Of a DNA stretch of 39,864 nt, positions 22,934-34,130 are shown in pieces. The DNA comes from Trichosphaerium sp. ATCC 40318 (taxonomy: Eukaryota; Discosea; Flabellinia; Trichosidae): positions 1-39,864 of the forward strand of contig JALMLS010000314.1 of the NCBI GenBank assembly GCA_038496445.1, in the 5' to 3' direction. Numbering within the stretch: the first letter of the stretch is position 1; the number at the start of each line of letters is the position of its first letter. Below the pieces are notes generated by a model that did no database searches, was not told the origin of the DNA, and saw only the letters and a program-made list of their open reading frames with translations. A program made the position numbers and the translations under genes.

Positions 22934-24151
22934 TTACAACCCTACCAATCTTCTTTGTAAAAAAGCCTTAGATATAACTCTAACACCAAGTGCATTTACT
23001 CCACGACAATTATGTAATGATATTGTATCAGCTTCTTTTGCAAGTGCTTCAACACCTTCATTGGTGACTTTTGTTTGACCTAAATAAATAGTATGAGCAC
23101 CAACAAGAGCTTTTACACCTCTATCTGTAACATTGGTCGCTGATAATCCTATAGTATGTACACCAGCAAGAGGTACAATACCAGAGTCAGTTATTTGATG
23201 ACAATACTGAAGATTAATTGTATGAGCACCAGCTAAAGCTCTAACACCAAGATTTGTGATATTTTTACAATCTACCAACCAAATAGTGTGAACGCCAGAG
23301 AGCGATTTTAAACCTTCATCTGTTACTTCTGTTTCACTTAACTTTATACTATAAACACCAGAAAGACATTTAATACTATCATCAGTAGCATGAGTGTACT
23401 GTAAGTTAATTGTATGAACACCAGCCAATGACTTAATACCTTCATCTGTAATATTCTCACAGTCTTCTAAATCAATGGCATGTACACCAAAAAGTGATTT
23501 GATCCCAACATCACCTACATTTGTATACTTGAGACTTATAGTATGAACACCTGATAGATAAGATATTCCCTTATCGGTTATTCTTGAGCACATTGACAAG
23601 TTTATTGTGTGAACACCTTGTAACGCTTGAATTCCTTTATCAGAAACAAAGGTATCCGACAAGTCAATATAATAAACTCCAGATAGATAGGATAAACCTT
23701 CATCTGTGATACGACGACAGTCACTGAGTTTTATTGTATGTACTCCAGATAACGCTTTAAAACCTTCACCTGTGATCGAATGACAACCGGATAAATCTAT
23801 GCAATGTACTCCCGAGAGTGCAAATAGACCTTTATCTGTGATTCTACTAGCTCTCCTTAAAGCTATATTACGTACACCTGATAGTTTTAATAGTCTTCTG
23901 TTCGATATGGACGGGTAGCATGTTATTCTAGCCTTTGTGAGTAATCGTGGGTACAGTAAAAGTCTGTAAACGTCTGTCTTTGTTTTTAACCTTATGTAAC
24001 GCGTTGAGATGTATTGGATGTGTTGATCGGCAATAATCGACAACAAACGACAAACACATGATATAGAGTCCATGTCTAAGTCTAGATTGTAGCTAAGAAT
24101 ACGCACTAATAGTTCTATTGGAAGGTGTATGAGCGTGTCTACAGATTGCAT
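22934..24151 (-). CDS. F-box/leucine-rich-repeat protein with about a dozen LRRs (right-arm copy)
   Basis: 405 residues, intact, the partner of 4629-5846, with an N-terminal F-box and GVHTI-type LRRs. The four amino-acid differences (CysArg/ArgArg, FVTD/FVSD, YTKV/YTNV, KSLS/KSLF) fall at exposed or loop positions of the LRR solenoid. That is the expected place for changes in substrate choice, but four differences prove nothing about selection. Confidence 0.9.
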   Translation of the reverse strand: MQSVDTLIHLPIELLVRILSYNLDLDMDSISCVCRLLSIIADQHIQYISTRYIRLKTKTDVYRLLLYPRLLTKARITCYPSISNRRLLKLSGVRNIALRRASRITDKGLFALSGVHCIDLSGCHSITGEGFKALSGVHTIKLSDCRRITDEGLSYLSGVYYIDLSDTFVSDKGIQALQGVHTINLSMCSRITDKGISYLSGVHTISLKYTNVGDVGIKSLFGVHAIDLEDCENITDEGIKSLAGVHTINLQYTHATDDSIKCLSGVYSIKLSETEVTDEGLKSLSGVHTIWLVDCKNITNLGVRALAGAHTINLQYCHQITDSGIVPLAGVHTIGLSATNVTDRGVKALVGAHTIYLGQTKVTNEGVEALAKEADTISLHNCRGVNALGVRVISKAFLQRRLVGL

Positions 24152-24626
24152 TGTTTTGTATTTTTATCGAAATTTCAATGTGTGTCGACGCGTATTTCAC
24201 GTGTGTTTAGTTGTTTTGTATGATTATCACGTGATATTATGCTACATAAATCTTGTTTAAAAATCTGACCTTTTCGGGGGTTCTAACTTACGTAGGATGT
24301 ATTTTTTTGCGTGTAGCACCCGTAAGAGTGGATCTTACTATCGTTTATTATCGTTACTCTATCCCAGTGGTCAGTTAGTGTTTAATCTTTGAAGTTTGTT
24401 ACGCGTCACGCTATGCTGCTTTGAAACGCGTTTTAAATAGATTCGAAGACTCTGCTTTGACTGCATCCCACATATCTCTACCAAACCTAGTCTTTAACTA
24501 TTGATCACAACAGAGGTACTCAATGTGAATACCTTTTTTAATTGTTTTCTACCTAATTTCAGGATTATTATCAATCAGGCAGTACCCTTTTATGTTTTAT
24601 TAATACATTGTTAGCTATATGTATTT
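24152..24626. other. Intergenic, divergent between the arms
   Basis: 475 bp, counterpart of 4144-4628, with many substitutions and small indels. Two CACGTG (24198-24203 and 24228-24233); the first has no match in the left arm. No gene. Confidence 0.6.
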
Positions 24627-26525
24627 TTATACTTGACGCATTGATAGTTGCACTGAAAGACCTTTGCATCTTACTGCAGGCTTTGAAACAAACTTTACGT
24701 CTTCTAGAATGCATCCAGGTGCAGGTGATATACGGAAGTGATAACACATCACTGCAGATAGTATTGCTAACTCTATGATAGCCAAATGCTGTCCTGGACA
24801 AATACGGGGAACACCGCCAAACCCAAAGTACGGAGTGACTCCTAACAAGGTTAGATTTCTGTTTCTGTCTTTTTTGAAAAAAACGAAATGCAACGAGGTT
24901 GTTATCTTACCTGGGCTATTGTATCTATCTGGGTTGAAAATCTTAGCATCTACATAGTTAGTTTCATCTTGGTAACCAGATTGAGTATTAAGAATTACAT
25001 TAGCGCCTGCAGGAATCTCAAACGCTACAGAAAAACCCACGTGTTAAAAAATATAAGGTAAGAAAAAAAAGAGAATTTTTGGCGAAAGTTTATAAGTCGT
25101 ACTCCCATGTTTTGATTGTAATTTATATGGTTTTATCGGTTTTCTGAATAATAAGAGTATAGGTCCGTATAGACGAAGTACTTCTTTCACAAAGTTCAGG
25201 AGCTTTGTGTTATTCATAAAATCAGCGAAATCGGGATTTTCTTTCTTCATCATTGGTTCAACCTCGTTGTAGATGATGTCCTGAAACTCAGGATATTTGC
25301 ACAAAACATACATCACAGAAACCATCACAGAAGCAGTTGTTTCAACTCCTGCAAGATAGATACCAAGAATATTAGACAAAATGCTTTCAGAAGTCCATAT
25401 TTCTCCATCTTTTTCAACAAGCATTTCCTAAAAAAATTTAATTTGTTAGCTTCTGGTGTTGTATTTCGAGTAGTACCTCTACTATATTTTGAGGTTTGTA
25501 TCCAGGAATCTTTAGGTTATTTTCTGCTTTCTCCATGACTTGCTTAATGAAAGGAATGACAACATTGTCCATTGAATGCATAAAGGCTTTTTCCTCCTTG
25601 TTTTCAAGTTGTCAGAGACTGTTCCAAAAAGCCGTTTAATATTGGTACCTTTGGCACCAATAAAGGTATTTTCCAATAATCAAAAGCAAACGAGTCTCTT
25701 CTTACAAGAACAACCAATAATGCTCCAAAAGCATCAAGCAACTGACGCTCTTTCTGTTCATCTTTTTTTTTGAGATTTTCAAAATAATAAATACTATGAA
25801 AAGAGCTTACCTTCAAACTTGTCTATCTTAAAAAGTAATTGAGATATAACGCCAAGAGTCATTCTTGATGTAAACTTATAAGGATCAACTATACATTCAC
25901 CGCTCTTTGCAAAGCTCTCAAGTTCATATGTCTGTGATGCAAGCACATGCAAAATCCCATCAAACTTGGATCTCAAGTATTTATTCGTAAAACCAGGGGC
26001 TACCAACTTTCTCATCACCTTCCAGTTATGGCCCTTTTGAAGCCCCAAAGAAAGATCAAGCTTAAGTGACTAGTATCGATTCAGATCAAAAGCACGTGCG
26101 TGGTAAAAATCAAAAAACCAAAAAAAAAAAAGATACTTTCAAGCCGAACCTCCACTGCTCTTGGGTTTGACACTATGTCTGATATAAAGATGTTTTTATG
26201 CTTCAGTACAGTCCTCATATCTTCAAAATCAGAAATGAACACCATTTTCTTTCCAAACACGCTAACTTGATAAACATCTCCATATTTTTGCCGCCACTAA
26301 CATAGAATGTCAAAAAAAAAATATCACGTGGGTTTTGATTGAAAATTGTTTTTTTAAACGTGCCTCTTCGAATAAATCAAGTCGGTTTTCAGGTGATTTT
26401 ATTACATCTAATAAGCTACCAATAAGAGGATATCCTTTTGGTCCTGGAATATCTGTTTTACGTTGAAACAGCCAATACATGAATACAATAGCGCATACAG
26501 AGAAAATTATGGCCGTGTACAACAT
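24627..26525 (-). CDS. Cytochrome P450 monooxygenase (right-arm copy)
   Basis: Mirror of 2244-4143 with the same eight-exon structure. The N-terminal anchor, AGVETTA, ExxR and FGFGGVPRICPG are all present, including the Val substitution in the heme loop and the GCACGT donor of intron 1. Differences seen are a few synonymous bases and an intronic poly-A length change. It appears functional. The upstream dyad is kept (26597-26618). Confidence 0.9.
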
Positions 26526-26996
26526 TCTACGTGCGATTATTAACTAACCGTGAACAAAGAAATACATGTGAAAGCTAGCTTATCTGTTGTGAATCGAAAA
26601 CCTGTTGTGACAGGTTTTACATCACTCAGGTACCGCGTTTGCTAATGCATGTAGCTTAGTCGTTTAAAAACACGACAAAGTTTCTTAGGCTAGAACAACA
26701 TTTCGAGATTTTGAATGCTTTTTTTTTTCAATTACTTTTTACAATGCCCATGTACGCATACTTCGCTGTTCTTAATTAGTAGGACGCTACAGTGGCTATT
26801 AATTTACATGAATCACAGTTCTTTCTCAGGTAATTGAAAGGGGAAATCGATAGCATAAGTAAGAAAATAACTTTTCGGAAATGTTCCTTCCCAGTGTTTA
26901 TTTATTAATTTTCTCTATTTACAGTCACTATATTCATCAAAAATAACACAAACTAATTCCTATGTTTGATTGTGATATCACAAAGCTTGTCAAGAG
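26526..26996. other. Intergenic region upstream of the right-arm P450
   Basis: 470 bp, nearly identical to 1774-2243 reversed. It holds the dyad AAAACCTGT-N4-ACAGGTTTT at 26597-26618. No gene. Confidence 0.6.
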
Positions 26997-29011
26997 TCAG
27001 TCCGTACGTTGTTCTTTGTAGGTTAACATTTTAGTTAAGATATCTTTAAATTCTTCTTTAGAAATAGTATCACACTCATAGATGTCAAAAACCTTAAGCT
27101 CAGGTAGTAACCAATGAATACCTTTTGCAGTAACACTACAGTTACTAATACGTAATATCTTAATACCTTTCAAAGGTATTATACCCTCATCAGTCAAGAA
27201 TGAAGCACCTGACAAAACCAGTTCCGAGATACCAGCAAGTGCTGCTATATGTTCGTTTTTAATACCAATACTACTCACTGATAGGCCAATGTCCAATGTA
27301 TGTATACCTGCTAGTGATGCTATCCAACGACCAGAGTAGGTAGGCCTTGGATAAAAACCTAATCTAAGGGTGTGAACACCTTTGAAGTAGTTTTTTCCTT
27401 TGCCATTGAAATCACATGATCCTTGAAGAATAACAGTATGTGCGCCACGGAATGCCTTCAGACTTTTGCCACTTATCAACCGACAAGATGTTATATTAAT
27501 AGTGTGAACCCCTGTTAAGCATCGAACAATCTCGTCCGTGACACGTGATCCACTACCATAAGAAAAACGCACTTTTTTTAAACCAGTGAATAGAAATATA
27601 GGAGCCAAATCGTAAAATCTTATCATAGAATGACGTATGATAGCCTTACAAGGTATAATTTGCCTACAATTTTGTTCTGTAACTCTAACTGCGTAATAGA
27701 GCCAGATTATGTAAGCACTCCACTTTTAAAACAAAATTATTTTGATGTTGAAAATAGTTTTTTATGATTGACGCTTGAGTAAATAGTAGCCATACATACT
27801 GTGAATAATATATAGAGAGTATGAAACATTCACCAACAGTGATGTAGCCTACAATGACTCTAAAAAATAGTTTAATTTTGTGACTTTTTAAGCATTGTTT
27901 AGCTAAGTTATACTTATTGCACACATTATCAATTATGTTTTCATCACTTTGAGTAGGTGTCAATGGTCGTATTTAATAGCCTCAAAGCATGTTATTGAAA
28001 AGTAAACGCACAATAAACTGCGTCAAATGTGGGAGTTTGTTGAATGATATTTGATGAAACAAAAGGTTTACTATTCTACACTGATGTTATATGTTATGTT
28101 CTACACTTTTCTTCATTAGAAAATGAGTATATGGCATAGTGGTGCCACTATGATCAATTGTAAAAATACACATGCCAATAGCGTTTGCACCAAAAGTACT
28201 CACTTACATTTTTTTTTTCCCAAAGTTATCAAACAATCAATTTTACATCTCAGTTATTGCCACCGATATACTCACATGCGTTGCAAGTGATGTATTTTAG
28301 CTGGCACATTTATGTGTTTTTAAAAATGGCCCAGTTTTCTACAGCTGGAATTTTTCGTAAAACCAATATTAAAGGCTAGGGCCAAAACGGTCCAAACCGT
28401 GACTATGTAGAAACAGAAGTATATGATCTGTTAAAATAGTTTAGAGAATATCGATGGCATTGCCTGGCATTATACCTTTTTCTTGCCTTTTTGTTTTAAA
28501 CAGCGTTTTATGCTTGGAAACGCATATTCTACGCACGAATAACGTTTGTATAGTATTGTTCTTTGATTTTAAAGAGCAACTAACTTTTTTAGCCACTAAA
28601 CGCTGTAAAACACTTATAACTTCAGTTCCTACATATTTGGAACAATTAAAAGGCTGTGTAATGTGCAGGCATCATGAAACCGTGTTCAAGGAGTTTATGT
28701 TGCTACTTTCCTTTTAAGGCAACAAGTTTTTGCTTTTAAGTAAGTACTCTTTTCCGTGCTTACAACGTAATTTTATGCTCTCACACTCCACTACCTTGTT
28801 TAACAGCATCTTTTAAAGCCGATAAGCATGTGTGGAATGCTTACGTAATCTGGCTCTAGCCAACATAATCGTGTATTATAGTAGAAAAAAGCCTACAACA
28901 TTGTCCTGCAGTACAGCGAGTCTTATTTGATGCCATTTGAGTAAAAATAGCGCATAGCAGCTCTAGAGGCATGATATCAATAAGGCTAGAATCGTTTCCA
29001 TTAGCGGCCAT
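26997..29011 (-). pseudogene. F-box/LRR gene split by a mobile element (right-arm copy)
   Basis: Counterpart of the intact gene at 919-1773. The 5' part (ATG at 29011, F-box) runs to 28859 and the 3' part (all LRRs) resumes at 27696. Between them sits the 1158-bp element plus a duplicated TA. Translation from the ATG stops at the first codons of the element, right after HDYVG, leaving an F-box without LRRs. The remaining LRR frame is identical in protein sequence to the left copy, so the insertion is recent. The element shows no sign of acting as an intron. Confidence 0.9.
27699..28856. mobile_element. 1158-bp DNA transposon-like element with 25-bp terminal inverted repeats and TA target duplication
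   Basis: The left end begins GAGCCAGATTATGTAAGCAC and the right end, reversed, GAGCCAGATTACGTAAGCAT: 25-bp terminal repeats with two mismatches. It is flanked by TA (27697-27698 and 28857-28858), where the uninterrupted left arm has a single TA near 1071. A TA duplication points to the Tc1/mariner/pogo group or its non-autonomous derivatives. Inside are only short frames (27685-27963 minus, 28454-28717 plus), none recognisable as a transposase, and no DDE pattern was seen. It is therefore probably non-autonomous. The 87-codon frame at 28454 starts with ATG but has no assigned function. Confidence 0.9.
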
Positions 29012-29506
29012 CTCAGGGTTGGTTTTGTTGTGACTTGGACTCTTATTGTTCAAGCAAAAGTCATATTAGCTGAATTCACATCGCGGATATTGATTTGACT
29101 TTGTGAGCAATGTTTACCAGCTAGCTCATGTATTAGTACAGCACTGTGTTAGGCGCTCTTAATAAGTGCTGTTGCTACTGTTAACTCCAGTTTGTGATCT
29201 GTTTTATTCATTCCCACGTGATCCTACAACACAAGATAAAATGATAAGGGATTGATAATTGATCTAGTAGTGCAGCAACCACCGTTAGACACATAAAGCA
29301 CAGAAGCGCCAGTTAAAGCAGAACTTACTATTACAAAGTTCATCTGGACAATGATATAACCTCTAATAATTGTTGGGTCATAACAGAGGCACATTGAAAT
29401 TGATGCACACAGCAACATTTACATCATCTTTTTAACATGTGCAAATAAAGAGTACAATAAGTAAAGGAAATGTTTATTTGTGCTACGGGATGCTTGTACA
29501 TTGGAG
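29012..29506. other. Intergenic, F-box/LRR to PARP B 3' end
   Basis: Counterpart of 426-918, with the same 64-codon frame (29224-29418, minus) and CACGTG at 29214. No further signal. Confidence 0.5.
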
Positions 29507-32500
29507 CTACTTCTTGCTACCTTCAAGGTGGGCTATTTTGGCAAGTAGGGTAGTGACGGTTTGTGATAAGTTGATAATTTCTTGTTGCTGAGTTGAATTA
29601 TCTTGCTTTAGGGTGTTGATAATTTGTGATAAGTTGGTAATTTCTTGTTGCTGGCTCGAATTATCTTGCTTTAGGGTGTTGATAATTTGAGATAAGTTGG
29701 CATTTTCTTTTTGATGGTGATTGACGTTTCTTTGTAAGATGATATTGTCTTGGTCTAAGCTGGCTATATCTTGTTGTTGCCTTGCATGTATATTCTCATG
29801 AAGTTCCTTCATATTTACGTTGATTTTCTTTAGTTTCTCGATTTCACATTGTGTTTTTTGTGAAGACTCTAGTTCGAGATTTACATTATTGGTACTTGAT
29901 TGTTGGTCATCAGTTGTGTCCAAATCGCGGGCAGCCCACAATTTCCTGGTAAGTCAATAAGTAAGAACAAGAAAAGAAATAGATTACCTGCTACTATTGT
30001 GAAAATTTTCTTCATCATCTGAAAGATCATCGGAACCACCAACTAGCTCTGAAACTTTATCCCCTTTCTTTGGTTTTTTATCTCCTTTCTTGGTTTTTTT
30101 TGTTTTGATTCTTTTCTTACTCTGCTCTTTTGGTAGTAGTTTGAGAACATAGCGAGCAACAGCTTGAGTATCTGATTGCATAGCGTTAGTTTATGATCGT
30201 TACATTCTTCTTTGGGTGTACCTTGTCCGACAACAAGTTCATCATACACTGCACTAGTAACTTTATCTTCTGTGACAGGTCTACCTTTGTGATCAACCAA
30301 TGTGTAATGACTTTGGTAGCCTGGTTTTATCGGTTGTCCTCTTAACTTGTCGGTTGGTTTTACCTTTTTTATAGTCATCAATTAATAAAGAACATGATAA
30401 ACTTTTGTTAATGTACAGGGTATACGTTGCCAGGAGTGACAAGACTCAAAATAACTGTTTTTTCTTTGGTTCCTCCAGTGTCATATGAACACGCATATTT
30501 TATACTCCGCTATAGTGGAATCAGCAATGGAATGTGACTGTTTTTTGCATACTGTAAAATAGATGCCTTGACCATAGTATCCAGAATCCAAAGCACTCAC
30601 AGTTCCAAAACCAGCCTTTACAATACTGTAAGCTGCTTTTTCACTTGTTCCGTGAACCATCAATATCACTGGTAACTAAACAGGTGTGAGAGTAAGATAT
30701 CGTTGATGAACACCACCTGTCCTTCTGTATTGTCTTCTTTTAAATAGTCTGTATTGTATGTACTTTCATATTCCTGAGTGGGTATGGCATTGTATTTAAT
30801 GAAAACGCTCTCTTTGTACTTTTTGTTGCCATCTTTTTTCCAATCTTGCTTTTTAAAAAATGCAGGCAGTTCTCTAAAATATGTAAGGACTAAATAAACT
30901 ACAAAAAAACGTACTGATGCCTATGCTTTAGTATTTTGTTGGATCGACCAAAGTTTTCTGTCAAGATTTCATTGTAAACAAGAGTCGCTTCAACAATATT
31001 GTATTTGTCATAACCATGCATTTTTGACATATCTTGCTGTAGGATTTTCAATTCTCTGACAGCAACTTTGTCATTTTCATCAAGAAGATTTAATGTTCTA
31101 TAGTGAGTCGCTTTTGTAATAATTCCTCTTTTCAAATAAATAAAGATACCCACAATGGCACATTGAACAGACGTACATGCTTTTAGATCTGTCCCAAGAA
31201 TGTGCAAAATACAATTGTGGATTAAGATCCCATCCGTTTTCATGTTTTAATTCTTATATTTTTTAGTATTTGTAAGACAGTAACTTGTTGTACCTGTGAT
31301 AAATGATAGATGATTGCGATATGTAAAAAACTGCCCATCCAGGTTTTTGTCCCATGTGTCATCAGGCATATCTCTAAAGATACCATGCATTAATAGGCCA
31401 TCTTGTTTCCAAAATAATCCCTGATAAACCAGTTAGCTTAATGATTTGTGGTAAAGGTACATTATCATAGCTGTATCTGGCTATATAAATATAACCAATT
31501 AAATAACAAATGCCTTTTTCCATTGCCAGTTTAAAATAAGACCGTGTTGGCTAAATGTTGTATGATTAGTAAGAACTAACATATTGTTCCATAGTGGCAT
31601 ACCAAGTATGGAAGCCATTGCTTAATATGTTCAAAAAGCGTTTGTTTATCAGAAGCCAAGTATACGTTTGACAAACAAGATTTCCACATTACTTTGCATT
31701 CTTTACCACTTGGACAGTATTGTAAAAAAGTTACAAATGCTACAACAGATCCAGGAGCATTTGAAATTAGTTGCTTAAATAACAAAAAAAGTAAGTCTTG
31801 CCACATTGTGTTGTCTGGTGATATAACTACCAAAACAGTTAAGGCAAATAATGATGGTATGCTTTTTGAGAGTACAGTACCCGAATTAGCATTGTTTCTA
31901 TCTTCACCAACTATGTAAATTTTTGCATAAGCATAGATTAACATTGACATGATTTTTTTGTCTCCTTTGTGTGCTAATCCTCTCTTGAGCAAACATGTTG
32001 TATCTTATATAATGACATTACCTGCACACATAAAAGCTGTGTTTCCATTTATATCAACAGCGTCAATATTTGCTCCAGTATTAATTAATAGTGATACAGT
32101 TTTATAATGTCCCGTATTGGCTAAATAGTAATGTAAGCAAACATGTTGTATCTCAATGCTATTACCTCCCCAAATCAAAGTTGTGTTTTCATCTTTATCA
32201 ACAGCGTCAATATTTGCTCCAGCATTAATTAATAGTGATACAATTCCATAATGTCCCATTTTTGCTAAATAGTAATGTAAGCAAACATGTTTGTATCTCA
32301 ATACTATTACCTCCCCTCATCAAAGCTGTGTTTCCATCTATTTCAACAGCGTCAACATTTGCTCCAGCATTAATTAATACTGATACAATTTCATAATGTC
32401 CCTTATTGGCTAAATAGTGATGTAAGCGAACATGTTTGTATCTCAATACTATTACCTGCCCTAATCAAAGCTGTGAATTCATATTTATCAACAGCCTCAA

Positions 32501-34130
32501 TATTTGCTCCAGCCTTGATTAGCATTGATACAATTTTATCATGGTTTCTCCAAACTACATAGTAATGCTAGTAAACCCATGCTGTATTCCATATGTGGCA
32601 TTACCTGCATGAATCAAAACTGTGTTTCCATCTTTATCAACAGCGTCAATATTTGCTCCAGCATTAATTAATACTGATACAGTTTCATAACATCCCATTT
32701 TGGCTAAATAGTAATGTGAGCAAACATGTTTGTATCTCAATGCTATTACCTGCCCTCATCAAACCTGTGTATCCATTTTTATCAACAGCCTCAATATTTG
32801 CTCCAGCATTAATTAATACTGATACAGTTTCATAACGTCCCTTACTGGCTAAATAGTAATGTGAGCAAACATGTTTGTATCTCAATGCTATTACCTGCTT
32901 GAATCAAAGCTGTGTATCCATTTTCATCAACAGCCTCAATATTTGCTCCAGCCTTGATTAACACTGATACAGTTTTATTATCTCCATTGTTTACTAATAG
33001 TGTGAGTGGTATCAAGTTGTATTTTGTATCTCAATGGTATTACCCGCCCTAATCAAAGCTGTGTTTCCATATTCATCAACAGCCTCAATATTTGCTCCAG
33101 CCTTAATTAGCATTGATACAATTTTATCATGATTTTCCCAAACTACATAGTAATGCTAGTAAACCCATGCTGTATTCCATATGTGGCATTACCTGCATGA
33201 ATCAAAACTGTGTTTCCATCTTCATCAACAGCGTCAATATTTGCTCCAGCATTAATTAATAGTGATACAATTCCATAATGTCCCATTTTTGCTAAATAGT
33301 AATGTAAGCAAACATGTTTGTATCTCAATACTATTACCTCCCCTCATCAAAGCTGTGTTTCCATCTATTTCAACAGCCTCAATATTTGCTTCAGCATTAA
33401 TTAATACTGATACAGTTTCATAATGTCCCTTACTGGCTAAATAGTGATGTAAGCGAACATGTTTGTATCTCAATACTATTACCTGCTTGAATCAAAGCTG
33501 TGACTTCATATTCATCAACAGCCTCAATATTTGCTCCAGCCTTGATTAGCATTGATACAATTTTATCATGGTTTCCCCCGACTACACAGTAATGTTAGTA
33601 AACCCACGCTGTATTCCATATGTGGCATTACCTGCATAAATTAAAGCTGTGTATCCATATTCATCAACAGCCTCAATATTTGCTCCAGCCTTGATTAACA
33701 CTGATACAGTTTTATTATCTCCATTGTTTACTAATAGTGTGAGTGGTATCAAGTTGTATTTTGTATCTCAATGGTATTACCCGCCCTAATCAAAGCTGTG
33801 TTTCCATATTCATCAACAGCCTCAATATTTGCTCCGGCCTTGATTAGCATTGATACAATTTTATAATCTTTTTTACAGGCTACATAGTAATGTTAGTAAA
33901 CCCACGCTGTATTCCATATGTGACATTACCAGCATAAATTAAAGCTGTCTTTCTGCTAGAATTTACAACATCAACATTTATGTTCACTTTAATAAGCGAT
34001 GAAACAATTTCTCCATAGCCATTTCTTACTACAACTGGTTAACTATGCTTACCACATATTGCATACCTGCAAAAAACCACACAAGTTCAATTGCGGTCAG
34101 TTCATTTTCGCAGATAATTGGATGCCACAT
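29507..34130 (-). CDS. Ankyrin-PARP protein B with expanded ankyrin array
   Basis: Twenty-seven exons, 1138 residues, phases consistent. Exon 1 is 34067-34130. Exons 2-15 (33930-34028 down to 32022-32120) and exon 16 (31881-31979) are each exactly 99 nt. Then 31603-31826, 31461-31550, 31294-31420, 31177-31252, 30915-31127, 30717-30873, 30553-30675, 30417-30509, 30222-30363, 29988-30171, 29507-29945. Domain order is as in gene A, but with 14 clear ankyrin repeats (typical AGANIEAVDE.G.TALI) and one degenerate repeat. PARP signatures: MVHGT near 30655, GYYGQGIYFT near 30560, YDELVVG near 30237 (H-Y-E). A Lys-rich then acidic tail and a coiled coil with about 20-residue repeats follow. The upstream ATG matching gene A's start (34234) runs into a stop, so the start at 34130 is used with less certainty. 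Probably ADP-ribosylates ankyrin-bound partners. Confidence 0.88.
29555..29705. repeat. 60-bp tandem repeat inside the coiled-coil exon
   Basis: About two and a half units of 60 bp (20 codons), each encoding LSQIINTLKQDNSxQQQEI. It is also seen at about 230-380 in the left arm. Gene A has a shorter, diverged version. It lengthens a Gln-rich coiled coil at the protein C-terminus. Confidence 0.75.
31881..34028 (-). repeat. Tandem array of 99-nt ankyrin exons and short introns
   Basis: Fifteen consecutive exons of exactly 99 nt (33 residues each), separated by phase-1 introns of 42-50 nt; most introns match GTAATA..TTGAGATACAAA and end in TATTTAG or TATGTAG. Because exons are symmetric (1-1), any number can be gained or lost without shifting the frame. 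Repeats fall into types: NHDKIVSMLIKAG, GHYETVSVLINAG, KMGHYGIVSLLINAG and NNGDNKTVSVLIKAG. Confidence 0.9.

Larger units (their letters stand above)
21686..29933. repeat. Right arm of the large inverted repeat
   Basis: Reverse complement of 1-7405 with the same gene order mirrored. It carries a 1158-bp insertion (27699-28856) and lacks about 315 bp present in the left arm. Its outer end runs without visible break into ankyrin-PARP gene B, so the repeat probably continues outward, beyond the left edge of the window. Confidence 0.95.

Noticed and set aside
27685-28717. Transposase gene inside the TA-flanked element
   Set aside because: The open frames are short, lack a DDE/D pattern or DNA-binding helix I can recognise, and one lacks an ATG.
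31294-31550. WWE domain before the PARP catalytic region
   Set aside because: The apparent W.W text (NWQWKK) came from a wrong frame; the frame shared by both paralogs reads RLAMEKGICY and lacks the WWE pattern.
32005-33473. Repeated small minus-strand open frames beginning MRYKHV
   Set aside because: They are introns of the ankyrin array read through into the next exon; the starts lie in intron sequence.
31881-34028. CRISPR-like regular repeats
   Set aside because: Spacing is regular, but the repeats are 99-nt coding exons with conserved splice sites in a eukaryotic gene, not short repeats with unique spacers.
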